Assembly (NCBI GenBank): GCA_019916065.1
Contig: CM034239.1
Span: 36,170,419-36,234,418 of the forward strand
Reading direction: 5' to 3'
Length of the DNA: 64,000 nt
Source of the DNA: Vitellaria paradoxa
Taxonomy: Eukaryota > Streptophyta > Magnoliopsida > Ericales > Sapotaceae
This document shows positions 13,301 through 25,138 of the stretch, piece by piece. The notes under the pieces were generated by a model. The model did no database searches. It saw nothing but the letters and a program-made list of their open reading frames with translations, and had not been told where the DNA came from. A program made the position numbers and the translations under genes. How positions within the stretch are numbered: the first letter of the stretch is position 1; the number at the start of each line of letters is the position of its first letter.

Positions 13301-13692
13301 ACAAGCGTCACGAGCAAAAGTACTCCTATGACAGTTTACTTCTCAAGAACATTAAAAGAAGAATGGCCCAAATGCCGATGTCATTGATGCAAAAGAGGTA
13401 GTTATGGACCTAAAACTACTTGAAGAGCTTGACCAGAAACCAATGGAGAAACAGGGACACCATCCAAAAATTATAGACTACAACTCAACCAAGAGAGAGA
13501 AGAAAAAGAAGTTGAGAACTACAATGACAGCTAATGAGAGAAGACCCAAAATTAGGATTAGCTATCTTAGCGTCTAGAATTTATTTTAATGAGCAACTCA
13601 ACAAAGCCTTCTCAAACTAGTCCCAAAGCATCTAGTATTTATATTAATGAGCAATGAGTACAAAAATACCCTCATATTTATAACTCATAATA
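10310..13692 (-). mobile_element. Degenerate Ty1/copia element in IGPS intron 3
   Basis: The two LTR-like ends (10310-10480 and about 13485-13692) share blocks such as AGAGAAGACCCAAAA and GAGTACAAAAATACCCTCAT. Next to the left LTR is a polypurine tract read on the minus strand (AAGGGGTAG), so the left copy is the 3' LTR. Flanks GTAGG and GTTGG agree at 4/5. RNase H is readable at 10488-10850 (motifs ARSSAKSEY, CDNKAS, KHVKIDRHF); integrase C-terminal remains lie at 12549-12737. Pol is broken by many stops and shifts, and the internal region (~3.0 kb) is shorter than in intact copia elements. Confidence 0.85.
10488..10850 (-). pseudogene. copia RNase H domain remnant
   Basis: The 120-residue frame carries the copia RNase H signature: ARSSAKSEY near the start, LHCDNKAS in the middle, the KHVKIDRHF segment and a terminal LIDIFTK block. 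It is the C-terminal end of pol from the element at 10310-13692, cut off from the upstream RT by stops. It encodes no host function. Confidence 0.85.
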
Positions 13693-15488
13693 GTTGGTGC
13701 AGTGGGGCCTCCTGCAGATTGCAGATGGCTTTGTCTGTGTGGTATTGACGGGTAACACTCCCTAGTGAATATGTGGAGTAGCCTATTTGCATACCCCTTC
13801 ATTGTACCGAAAATGTTATACTTGCTAGATAGTTATACTTGCTAGATCTATTTGCTTTCAGAAATATTGAGTTCTTTACATATTATTTACAGTGATGGTT
13901 CATAGTATTATGATCTTTGCCCAGAGAAGGCTTCCAACAAGAAATGAACAATTAGTTTAGAATAAGAATTTCTTGTTTCCTTCTTATAATATAGTTTGTC
14001 TTATTTTGTTGTATTCTTTCTTCATGTTAGTTTGCCTTTTTTTTTTTTTTTTGAAATATCTCTTGTTTCAGGTTGAAATTGCCCAAGCTTATGAGAAAGG
14101 TGGAGCAGCGTGCCTCAGTGTTTTGGCAGATGAAAAATATTTTCAGGTAAAAAGTTAATATTGGAGTTGATATTGATCTTAAAAATATATCCTAGTCTTC
14201 AGATGGGTTTGTTGCCTATAGGTTTTGACTCCTATTGGAGTTGATATTGATCTTAAAATCGTGTTCCAATGCTAAAATTACCTTTTGACTTTCTGTTATT
14301 ACTAATTAAGGGAAGCTTTGAAAATCTGGAGGCTATACGGAGTGCTGGAGTGAAGGTGTGCTTCTTACCCACATTTCCTATTGCTCAACAACAATTCTGG
14401 CTACATGCTTATACGTATTATGTTTTCGTGTGGTTCTAACATGAACTAAATATGCAGTGCCCTCTATTATGCAAGGAATTCATTATAGATGCATGGCAAA
14501 TCTACCATGCACGAACTAAAGGTGCAGATGCAGTTTTGCTGAGTGCTGGTGTTTTACCAGATCTTGATATCAGATATATGACAAAGATTTGCAAGATGCT
14601 TGGAATGGCTGCACTTATTGAGGTTCACCTGGAGCTTTCTTCATTTTTAATTCTTTGCTTTCGGTTGTTTTGCGGGAGTAAGAATGTTTGTTGCTTTTAT
14701 TAAATGGAATATTTGCTTTGAGTTTAAATGAGTAAGTTAAATTTTGTCCTGTTCTGTTTGTTCCCATTTAAGCATGGAAGTGATTCCTATTTAATTCATG
14801 ATGTCATCGTGTTTCTTTCCTAACCATATTTTGAATTTTCTATTGAAATTGTAGCAGAAAAATAATTTACTGAATGAGAAAACTCTAAGCTTTCCTAGAG
14901 GCATGATATTTCAGTTTATTGCTTTTCCCTTATTGCTCATTTATATATCTAATTTAACCTAGGTTTCTAACTTCCAGTTCTGCTTTTGTGTTGGGTTAAT
15001 AGATCCATGTGCATGAAATTATTTTGTAGCTTATTCCTGCTTTAGTTCTTTTTCCACATAATCTTTCTAGTTTGTTTGTAAAATTAAAATTTCATCGGAT
15101 GGATTACCGAGTGCTTTATTATTGCTTCTGTTTTTCTGCATCCATTTAGGTACATGATGAGAGGGAAATGGATCGTGTTCTTGGAATAGATGGTGTTGAA
15201 CTTATTGGAATCAACAACCGTAACCGTGGTATTTTCACAACTTCTTTAAAACAGCTGGAGTATATGGAAACTTCATTTAGCTATTTATATAATTGTTATA
15301 TTTTATCTGTATCTTGTTTGCTAGCATAAAACTTTGGAAGATATACTTGGTAATCCAAATTGTCATCTCTGCGAGGATTGCCCCTTGTATTATATTTCTT
15401 TCAACTCTTTCTTTATGTTAAGCTTTATTGCTGATGGAAGATCAATATGTTCAGATATCACCCTTGTAACAACAGACAATAGTTCTTT

Positions 15489-16620
15489 TTCCTTTTTTTT
15501 TTTGATAAATAAAAGGAATAAATGCAATGAAAGTGGCATTCATTCTTCTTACAAACATCTCATTCTGATGGAACTTATTGAACATATTCATCACACCTGT
15601 TTGGATCACATGCCAACATCTCTGAAAGAAGGGAATGGTCCACCCATGCAGGCTTGGAGCTTTGTCCCATTTAAGCTGTATAATGCCCCTTTCATCTCAT
15701 CTTCTATAAAAACATCTTCAAGCTTAGATCTTTCCTCTTCTACAACCACAGAAAATTCCATGCCATCCAGTTGGGGCTTCCAATTAGTCTTTTCCGCGAA
15801 TAAATTTTCATAAAAATGCATGACGTTGCTCTTTATTAGGTCCTTGTTCTAACAAGTTCCTTCCGCCATCAACCTTGCGACGTGGTTGTTCCTTGTGTGA
15901 GCATTGGCCTGGAAAAAATGTGTCTGTCTCCCTGTCTCAGCCAAAGGACCCTAGTCCTTTTTCTCCAGCTATTTTCTTCCATCCTAAGCAACTTGCTAAA
16001 TTTGTTTTTCTTAGCTTCCCTGAGCCAGATTTCTTCCTTTGACAACTGATCAACTTCATCCTTTTGATCAAACTAGGGCACCTTTTCTAGAAGAGCATTT
16101 TTTTCTGATCTCTAGATTCCCGTGTTCATCCCTATTCCATTTGATGATGTCTGCCTTAAGAAACTACACATTTAATCAAAATGTAACTAGAGCTTCCTGT
16201 AGCAGTGTAACTGTTCCACCAGTCCTAGACTTTGACAACAAAACCATCCACCAATAACCATATATTCTGGAATTTGAAAGATCTGGGCCTTGACTTGCAG
16301 CCCCGAGCATCAACAAGAAATGATCTGAATCCATTCGAGGGAGTAAAGATTGCAATGTTCTAGGTTGAGTTCCGTCTTTGGTCAAGCAAAGGCCGTTGCG
16401 GTACTGCCGCAACCTTGACGAAATACATAGCCTTCATTTTCAACGTCGTTGCAACCTCGACAATGATTCCAAACTTCTTCAGCGCTCATGAGGTCTTACC
16501 ACCGGGATCAAACTCCGATAGCAGCTTTGCAAATTTCATCCATCCTCAGGAATATCTGCTGGAATACAAACCCAAGATCGCCTTTGAGGTGAAAAAGCCT
16601 AAGGTCTAGAACCTAGGCTT
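15489..16620 (-). mobile_element. Antisense L1-type LINE fragment in IGPS intron 7
   Basis: On the minus strand, 16176-16412 has an endonuclease C-terminal signature (MDSDHFLLML, then a RIYGYWW block). The frame at 15606-15821 has the linker before the reverse transcriptase (FYENLFAEK, WKPQLDGMEF, LYSLNGTK). A T-run on the plus strand near 15489-15501 is the likely poly(A) tail of the LINE. The RT domain itself is missing, so an internal deletion is inferred. It is oriented against the host gene. Confidence 0.75.
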
Positions 16621-18500
16621 CGTGTGACCACAATTGTGACCCCAACAGCACCCCCCTCCCCCAACAACACACACACACGGGAAAAAAACATAAAAATAAA
16701 TAAAAGAGGGAGGGAGGGAGGGAGAGAGAGAGAGAACTTCCTCCCCAATTGCAGGGTACCATATCTTTCCGTTGTAGCTGCTTTTTATCTCAAATCAACT
16801 TCACCTACTGGATCTCTTCTCCAAATAACATAATCGGCCTTTGGTAGCCTTTGCCTCTTTTGCAAATATGAATACCTTCCTCATGTAAGTCATTGCCGAC
16901 AATGTCTATCATCGTAGACCCCTGTTGATAGATCTTATTGTCTCTCACATTATTGAAACAATAACCCATGACTAAAACCCTAAATCATAGACCCATGTGT
17001 ATTGCCTTGAGTCTCCTGGCGTAGTGCCTTTCTGACAGATTTCAGGAGGCATTTTTGGATGACAGACAATTGTTCTGCAATAGTTTCATTTATATATAGT
17101 CTAATTTTATACACAAAAGGGTTTGCTTTATAAACATAAACTAAGCATGCCTCCTCGATTTCTTTTCTTTTCTTTTCTTTTTTTTCCTTTCTTTATTTCT
17201 TTCTTGTTTTTTAGATTTTCCGAGGGAAAAAAAATAAACTTTCCTTTCAGGATTGAATTTTTGCCTTTGACCATTCAAATGTGAATGAACAAACCAAAAT
17301 TATAAAGCTACTAAAGTATTAAAAATTTAAAAGCTTCATGCTTAGTCAAGTAGGCCTTAATCATCACAAATATTGTTCCTAAGAATTTTTGCCTTTACAG
17401 AAACATTTAAGGTTGATATTAGTAATACAAAGAAGCTTCTTGAAGGAATGCGCGGTCAGCTGATCCGTCAGAAGGACATAGTTGTAAGTGACCCCCATTT
17501 TCATGTTGATGTCATAGTCATTGACTATAGCCGTAAGGTATTCATTTTACTTAAACCAAACCCCCCCCCCCCCCCCAAAAAAAAAATTTATGTATATATT
17601 ATTTCTGATGGGTGGTGGTGTTTTCTCGTGGTGATAGGAAGCATGTTTGTTTTGCACATTCCTTTGCACCTACTGAACTCTGATATTTGCTTTCGTCTTT
17701 TAAAATCTTTAGGTGGTTGGGGAGTCTGGTCTTTTCAATCCTGCTGATATTGCTTACGTGCAAGAATCTGGTGTTAAAGCGGTAATCTCTGCATGTTCTT
17801 TGATGTGCCACTGTTAAATCACTATCATTTTCCTTCCATAAAATATTGAGAACATAAACAGGGCACTTTTTAGAGGAAAAGATGCCCCAAATGTTTGATC
17901 AAAGCAAATCCCTTCCCCCACTTCCACAGAACCCAAACCCCTCCTTCCTCCGTTCTGTTTTTCTTTCTTCTGCTCTTTTTCTGACAAAGCACGGATAAGG
18001 GACGTCATAGGGTCCTCCACTTCGTGATTGAGATGAAAATTTGGACTTTGGTCATTTGGGATGGATTACGCGCCGGATTTTGCATGGTGCTTGCTAGGTT
18101 TTTTTTTTCTTTTTTTTTTTTAATCTAAATTGAGCTTCCTCTTTTTTTTTTTTTTTTTTGGGTAAAGAAAATTATTCCGGATAGAGCAAGAGATGGTCAT
18201 GCTTGACTCCTTTATCAGTGCAGCTTAGAGTCAATAGTTTGCTCCTTCTGCTTCCATGACTGGCTAAAATAGTTTTATTCAGTATATGAGAAAATTGAGC
18301 TAGTGATTTGATAGATACGCTGCCTGAATCATTGCATTTGTACAAAATAATTTTGCTATGAGAGTGAATGCTTTTGTTGTGCCCATGCAGGTGTTGGTTG
18401 GAGAGTCGATTGTGACAAAGAGCAATCCTGCAATGGGCATTTCTAAACTTTTTGGTCAAGATATTTCGTTGTAATTTTCTCTTGAGGAACTTCTGCTGGC

Positions 18501-18528
18501 AACTATCACAAAAAAAAAAAAAAAAAAA
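18501..18528 (+). mobile_element. 28-bp poly(A) retroposition scar in the IGPS 3' UTR
   Basis: A stretch of nine bases (AACTATCAC, the last base followed directly by about 19 A) is bracketed by perfect 13-bp copies of AACTTCTGCTGGC at 18488-18500 and 18529-18541. This is the structure of a LINE-mediated insertion that copied little more than a transcript's tail. It lies 26 bp past the stop codon. Confidence 0.75.
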
Positions 18529-18577
18529 AACTTCTGCTGGCTCCCTTTTGTTGTACACACAAATTTCATGTTTGGAA

Positions 18578-18583
18578 AATAAA
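18578..18583 (+). terminator. Candidate polyadenylation signal AATAAA of IGPS
   Basis: AATAAA lies about 104 bp after the stop codon and is followed by A-rich DNA. Spacing is normal for a plant 3' UTR. It is downstream of the poly(A) scar at 18501-18528. Confidence 0.4.
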
Positions 18584-19151
18584 CACAAAAAATTGTAAGA
18601 ACAAATTGAATTTTTTATTGATTTATAGAAAAACGGATTATAATATCTAGACTTCTAATGAAAGAAATAATTGCACTTTGGGTCTTCTTGGTACTTGAGA
18701 ATCTTGAGGACTTTGGTAGCTTGATCCAACAGTCTTCTTTTAAGCAAAAAAAATGTCTTCTTTTGGGAATGATCTCTCTTTGTAAATGTGTAGAAGAGAG
18801 TTACAATGAAATTTTACTTCTATGATAATTATCTCATTATTTTATTTATCAACAAGAAATAATAATATTATACTTTTTTAATAATTATTTTTTATTTATT
18901 TATTTTCTAAAAGATAAAAATTAAGATGTATTTTTTATTTTTTAGTAGTAGTCTCTACTGATAAGTGGATTAGTTTGATTAGTCAATCATCTCATCTTCA
19001 GACTATATCACTCTTTACACATGGCATGTCATTTGTTTATTTATGCAATTTTGTTGAAATCTTTTATGAAATGTTTGATAATATTTGATTTGTCAATTTA
19101 ATTAAGTTTTTATTTGACACTTGATTTGATCAAAATTTATGTGGTTACAAC

Positions 19152-19263
19152 AATGTAACAACAAAGTAATTTATTTAGGGCTTAAAAGTGATAAGAGTTA
19201 TGGGGAAAATGTAACAACAAAGTAATTTATTTAGGGCTTAAAAGTGATAAGAGTTATGGGGAA
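19152..19263. repeat. Tandem duplication, 56-bp unit, two near-identical copies
   Basis: The unit beginning AATGTAACAACAAAG and ending GAGTTATGGGGAA occurs twice in a row without differences that I can see. It is a recent local duplication in non-coding DNA. Confidence 0.9.
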
Positions 19264-19749
19264 AAAAAAAGAGTGAAAATATTATTTTTCTTATTTATGT
19301 TTTGTTTTTAAATTTTCAAATAAGTTTTTATTTTTGTGACAACAAGGAAAAAAATAAGAATAGATCTATCAAATATGTTTTTGAATTTATAAACATAAAT
19401 AAAAAAACAATAAATGGAGTATAGGCGACAAAAGTTTTTGTAAGAAAACTTATTTCCTTGGTAATAGATTTTAGGCGAGAAAAAACATATTTGCTCACAA
19501 ATAATTTAAAGAGTTTTTATAAGAAAATTTTTTTCATTAATAGTTTATTTTACTAAGATTTTCAGATTTCTTAAGGTCTAAAATATGGCGCCAAAAAAAA
19601 ATAATGCGCGTCAGGGAGAGTTGCAGAGTAATATGAGTAAGAAAATTTAATTTTCTCGCTAATAGCAAATATAGACAATACAACTTTTTTTAACTATAGG
19701 TAAGAAAATTTAGTTTCCTCGCTAATAATATGGTAGAGGTAAGGAAACA

Positions 19750-19934
19750 TGTGACATCTTGAATTTTTATTTTTTTTAGATACATTATTAATTTAATTTC
19801 TATTTTATAGTTAGAAATCTTAAGTGTGTTAATTTGGTATTATTTTAAAATTTATTTAATTTTAATCTAAATTAATTAATAGATTAATTAAGTTATTAAT
19901 ATATATATATATTAATCTAAGTTAATTGATTAAC

Positions 19935-19971
<37 letters not shown>

Positions 19972-22521
19972 GATGTTTGCTAAAAGATGACATGATTAGG
20001 ATAACTATGCGCGCGCACGTGTATAAAGTTTGTGATAGCCACGTGACTAGCTAGAAAAAAAAGTACTATTGATGAGGCGATGGGGGCTTGCTGCTTGATG
20101 GTGCGTATATATGTGTGTGTATATATAACTTATGGGTTCGTTTGGAGTAACAAAAAGTAAGATAAAATGAGATAAGTTATTGGTGTATAATTCGTGTAGT
20201 GAGATAAAAAGTAAATAATTTTTATAATTTTTTAGTATTTTCACCGATTTTTAGATATTTTTGTCACTCCAAACAAAGCCCATATATAGTTAACAAGTTA
20301 ACGAAAAAAAAAAAAAAACAATAAGAAAAGAAAAACAAAAAATAGTGAGGAAGCGAGGAAGACGGAAGTTAGTTTTTTTGGCCTAAATGTTAAGGTAAGT
20401 TATTTTATATTGTTAATTTAAAATTGATTATATAGAAGGTTAAAATCAATTAAGTATGTTAAAAATAGAATGGTTATGTTCTATTTATTAGATTTATATT
20501 ATTAATTAATTTGATTTATATTTTAACCGTTTAATGTCTGATTTGTATAATTTATTTGGGTTAAAATTAAGATCCGAGAATAATCAGCAGTAACCACTTC
20601 CATAATTTCATTTTCTCAAAATTTTTACTGTTCAGGTGGGTGTTAAACTTAAAAGTAAAAGGTAATAAATGTGAATTAATAAATTTTCTGTCTTTGATAT
20701 TAATTATTTGTGATAAGACACATTGATTGTTGTGAATCAATTCTGTTAATGGCAAATTGAGATTAGTTAATGAAAGTTAACTAGAAGAATTAATATTTTT
20801 ATTTGAAAAATTATTTGTGTAGAAAAATTAACTATTCATAAATTTATTATATTGACAATGAATTGTAAATATTTATGGGATAATAATTGTGAATTGATTA
20901 TTCTTATTGTTTTAATATTAATTAATGAATTGTGATTATTTATGGGGAAAAAGTATTTATATTTGAAAAATTATTTATATGTAAATATTAATTATTTATG
21001 TAGTAATTTGATTGATGGTAAAGTGGTGATTATTTATAAAATAATTCTGGATGGATAAACAAAAATAATAATAGTGATTATTTTTGAAATAATTATATTG
21101 GTGCTATAGGGAAAAAATGTGATTTTTATGAAATTATTTACAAGAAATATTAAATGATTATTATGAAAAGTTATATTTTTATGAGAGAAATTATTTGTGG
21201 TGATAATAAAAAAAAATTGACCGTCTATGATTTGATTATGTGATGGTGACTTACTATTATTTTTGAAATAATAAATGGAAGCGTTGATATTTTTATTTGG
21301 GGAATTAATTTTGTTAATATTGACTTATGAGTATTTACGGAATGATAATTAGTAGAATTGACATTTTTATGTCAAGAATTATGAATTAATTGTGTTGATG
21401 GTAATTTATGATTATCTATAGAATGTTAGTGTATGGATTGATATTTTTATCTAAAGAATTATTTATTATTTGTGAATTAATTGTAGTAATGTCGAACTAT
21501 AGCTATTTATGGTATAATAAATAATGAGTGATATGTTTATTTCAAAAATAATAATAATAAATCATAATAATAATAAAAATAAAAATAAAAATAACATTAT
21601 ATAGCATGGATTGTGTACATTACACATGCATTAAAGACAGATGGGGGCAAGCCAGATGGGACCAAAAATGGGGTCGGAGATTGCAGCCAGATAAGGCCAA
21701 TGGGACATGCTAGATAAAACCACTGTCAAAGTTGAGTGCTCAACTCAAGGGCCAGATGGAGGCCAACTATGTGTTGCATTAACATTTAAATTATTCATTA
21801 TACATATGTTTCACGACATTATCAGATGGGGCATGTGTCGATTATGATGCGATAAGATTTTTTTTTTTTTTTTTTTTTACTATTGTCAAGTATGGTATAA
21901 TAATGTGATAAGGTTGGTGATTGAAAAATGGTGATAATGATGTGATTATATATTTGTATCATTACTAGATAGGGCATAATATGATGCTAAGAGTGGATAA
22001 ATGAAAGTAGTATCAATGATGTGATGTGATATTATTATCATTGCTAAATTTAATTCTTAATTATTTGTGAAACTATTGGTATGTAAATAATTGTGGATAT
22101 ATATGTCATGAGACACTCAGTTGGGATGAGATGTGAGGATAAGTTCTAATGAATATGTGATGGGAATGAAAAGTGACATTAGATTATATAATAAAAATAA
22201 AAGGTGAATAATTTATTATTCTTTATTTTAGGTATAACACTTTTTCATTGAATATGTGACACTCACACCTAAATTTTAAATTTTTCAAGTCGAATTAGGA
22301 ATGGCTGCATGTGCTGAAAAAGAACCCCGGTTATCTGCTCCTCCGTTTTAATCCTAGACTTGTGTTGATTTTAGTGTTTGTAGAAATAAATTTAGAATTA
22401 CAATTTGTGAAATATTGTATTTATCTGTATACACATAAAATGTGTTTATTGTACTAGAAGATTTATGAGTGTCCACCCTGTTGAAGGGATTAAATATGTA
22501 TCATAAAATAGTGGTACGACA
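19750..22521. mobile_element. Probable solo LTR (~2.77 kb)
   Basis: The left boundary is TGTGACATCTTG and the right boundary GTGGTACGACA, giving TG..CA ends. Flanking 5-mers AAACA (19745-19749) and AAATA (22522-22526) agree at 4/5. The interior is non-coding and very AT-rich. The insertion splits one copy of the hairpin motif described for 19421-24420. I see no internal gag or pol, so a solo LTR is the simplest reading. Confidence 0.5.
20133..20282. mobile_element. MITE with ~23-bp inverted ends
   Basis: The left end reads GGGTTCGTTTGGAGTAACAA and the right end is TTGTCACTCCAAACAAAGCCC, inverted copies with few mismatches. TA flanks both ends. Length is 150 bp and it is non-coding. It shares the word AAAATGAGATAA with the weaker copy at 54941-55111. 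Confidence 0.7.
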
Positions 22522-22797
22522 AAATATCTGCTTTCTTACTAATAGTACTTAACTTTTTCTAGCCTAAAAACAAAATGCGAGCCTATTTGCACTTCACTTT
22601 TTTTTTTGGTAACGACACTTCACTTTATTTTTTCATTACTTTAAATTACACAATTAAATATACATTTGTAAAATAATTAAATAATCTATTATATTTTAAG
22701 ATATATTTGAAAGAGTAAGGATAAGTCGAATTCGACTGTTGGTGGGTATGGCAATGATCTATAATAGAAACTGATGGTGGTTATGGTAAGACGAGAG

Positions 22798-23585
22798 AGA
22801 TGTCATAAAGAGTATAAAAATGTATATATTTTAAGTTTTATGTACATTAAAATTTTAATTTTAATTTAAATATTTATTTTTTAACATTTTTTAAAAAAAT
22901 TAAAGTCTAAATGTCACTTTTTTTATATAAAGAATTTTTGTAGACTTTATCTAATAGATATCCATAGATAGTTTAAAAATATCAATTTAAAAATATTAAT
23001 TTATTTATTACAAATATTATCATATTTTTAAAAATGTTGATTTAAAAACTTTTCTAAAAAATATTCAAGAATTATGGAATGAGTAAAAGAATGTGTTTCC
23101 ATATGAAAGGACGAAAGGACAACCAAAATGAAGAGGAAAAAAATCCAAATCATTTAACAAATCCAATATTTGAAAATATCCCTTGAGTTTCCTTGTTACA
23201 TAGGTGTCACAAATAGTGTAAAAGTGTATGCGTTTTAAATTTTATGTCCATTAAAATTTAATTTTAATTTAAATATTTATTTTTAAAAAATTAAAAATCT
23301 AATATTAATTTTTTTAAATAAATAATCTTAGTTAAATTTGTTTAATAGGTATCCATAGAATGTTTAAAAATATTAATTTATTTATTATAAATATTATCAC
23401 ATTTTTTAAAATATTAATTTAAAAATTTTTATATTCAAGAAAAATATAGGAAAAGTAAGAAAGTGTGTTTCAAATATGAACTGACAATAAGACAAATAAA
23501 ATAAAAAGAAAAAAAATCCGAATCATTGGACAAATTTAACGGTTGAAAATATGTCATTGAACTTTCTTGTTATATAGATAATATA
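22798..23585. repeat. Tandem duplication of a ~370-410-bp AT-rich block
   Basis: The block at about 22805-23213 and the block at 23214-23580 align through many shared segments, including TTTTAATTTAAATATTTATTTTT, ATATCCATAGA, AAATATTAATTTATTTATTA and TCCAAATCATT/TCCGAATCATT. Divergence is moderate, so the duplication is not recent. No coding content. Confidence 0.75.
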
Positions 23586-23736
23586 TGGCTTTAGGTGAGG
23601 AAATTATTTTCTCACTAAAGGTGCAAAATTTTTATGTGCCTTACATTGGTAAGGAAACATTTAATTCCTCGCTAAAAGTCTTAAATTCTTTCGCCAAATC
23701 ATGGGTCTCTAAAAAAGTATAAACATTAAATTTCTC

Positions 23737-24398
23737 TAGGAATGGCAACATGGTAGATCGAAAGCGGATATGACAATATTCGAATCCAAACTCTAAACTC
23801 TCCGTTCGCCTCCGAATCTGCTCCAGACTTCCAACGGATATTTTTTTTGAACTTCCATCTTTGCAAATATCCAAAAATCTGAATCCATCCCTAACTTGAT
23901 ACATAACTTGACTGCATATATAACCTATTACTATCAAATAATTCATCTCCAAAATCAAAATATATAAATATTATCATAACAATAATTCATCAAAGTAATA
24001 CCAAAACATCTCCAAAACTAACATTTCACCAAAGTACCATTTCACCAATTGATAAATAATAAAGATACATAATTCTAAAATACCGACATTGTCTCAACTT
24101 AAAGTAGCAAATACAAAATACAATAGTCCATAACATAATTATTAATTTTAATTTTTTGAACCTCAAAAAAGGATCGGATATTGGATTCGGAGCGAATCGG
24201 GGCAGATTTGGATTGGATATTGATTTGGGGCAGATCGGGGCAGAGGGAGTCTCATCCCCATATCTAATCCGATATTTGAATTTTTTTGTTAAAAAAATCC
24301 GAATCCGATCCAATCTCTGAAAAAAATTTGGATCCCACATTCATTATACTCTGATAAGGGATCGGATTCGGACGAGTCGACCAAGATGGCCATCCCCA
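23737..24398. mobile_element. hAT-like non-autonomous element (662 bp) with perfect 8-bp target duplication
   Basis: The ends TAGGAATGGC and GGCCATCCCCA are imperfect inverted repeats. The flanking 8-mers are identical: AATTTCTC at 23729-23736 and 24399-24406. Interior GGATCGGATTCGGA-like words recur, and no transposase is encoded. The insertion splits one copy of the CTCGCTAAAAG motif of the surrounding array. It belongs with the elements at 1352 and 6546 by its ends. Confidence 0.85.
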
Positions 24399-24409
24399 AA
24401 TTTCTCGCT

Positions 24410-24743
24410 AAAAGCCCGAATAATTATCTCTCACACAAGACACTGAACCTTTTTGTACAACTCTCTTTGCTCTTTTGAACTGCTCTATGCGACCCCTCAT
24501 CACGCTTCTTGCTGTCGTCCCAACCATCGCACTTTTGTCGCTATCACAACCACTATATCTCTAGCTGTCGTTTCCGCCATGCACGACTACTTCTAACCCC
24601 TGCTCTTTTGAACTGCTTTGCGTAGCCCCTCACCATGCCTCTCGCCATCATCCCAACCACGGCGTTTACATGAATATTATTTTTTTAAACACCGTTTATA
24701 TGAAAATATTACTTTTTTTTAAACACTATTTACATGAAATAAA

Positions 24744-24788
<45 letters not shown>

Positions 24789-25133
24789 TTTTGACACTTA
24801 TACAATAATTAACATTTTTAATATAACTAATATAAATTATATAATATTAATATTTTTAACTAATATGTTATGATATGACAGTTATGCTTAATTAATAATT
24901 TCTAATAAAAATGCTTAATTAATATTATGTAATATGATTTATATAAATTATATAATCTATTAATATTATAATATTATTAATTATATTAAATTAAATTATA
25001 ATTTTAATATAATTTTTAGTATAACTAATAATTTTATTTCATATATTATGGTATAATAATAATGTTTAATTAATAACTTTTAATATGACTAATATAAATT
25101 ACATAATATTTTAATATAAAAATTTTATTATAA
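24410..25133. other. Non-coding stretch with a long (AT)n tract
   Basis: 24420-24670 contains two partly repeated segments (TTTTGAACTGCT...GCGACCCCTCA and TTTTGAACTGCTTTGCGTAGCCCCTCA). An AT dinucleotide run of about 40 bp lies at 24747-24784, followed by very AT-rich DNA. No gene was recognised. Confidence 0.6.
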
Positions 25134-25138
25134 CATTT

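Larger units (their letters stand above)
7701..18474 (+). pseudogene. IGPS: Indole-3-glycerol-phosphate synthase, chloroplast type, 10 exons, interrupted by an in-frame TAG
   Basis: This family converts 1-(2-carboxyphenylamino)-1-deoxyribulose-5-phosphate to indole-3-glycerol phosphate in the plastid tryptophan pathway. Exons: 7701-7859, 8685-8945, 9028-9204, 14072-14146, 14311-14355, 14458-14622, 15150-15228, 17401-17483, 17713-17781, 18391-18474. All introns are GT-AG and phases join, giving 399 codons, the usual plant length. Exon 1 is a Ser/Arg-rich transit peptide. The TIM-barrel starts near residue 141; IAEVKK, DEKYF, LIEVHDE, NNR and VGESG motifs are present. Oddities: codon 117 is TAG (8874-8876) where relatives have Gln before NEGN; the conserved Ser of KKASPS is Phe (9166-9168); the Leu of NNRNLET is Arg (15225-15227). 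Translation would stop before the catalytic domain. Likely a recent pseudogene; a sequencing error at one site would not explain the other two changes. Introns 3 and 7 host transposons. Confidence 0.9.
19421..24420. repeat. Scattered imperfect-palindrome motif array (GTAAGRAAATTT..TTTCCTCGCTAAT)
   Basis: A ~28-bp motif that can form a hairpin (GTAAGGAAA paired with TTTCCTCGC-like) recurs near 19430, 19511, 19636, 19699, 23594, 23649 and in half-form at 22530 and 24401. Between the copies lie younger insertions: the putative solo LTR 19750-22521, the duplicated block 22798-23585 and the hAT-like element 23737-24398. Recurrent subterminal motifs are typical of large DNA transposons, so these may be the split remains of one. 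The family is not identified. Confidence 0.45.

Noticed and set aside
15334..15813. 159-aa plus-strand ORF in IGPS intron 7
   Set aside because: It is the antisense shadow of the minus-strand LINE fragment.
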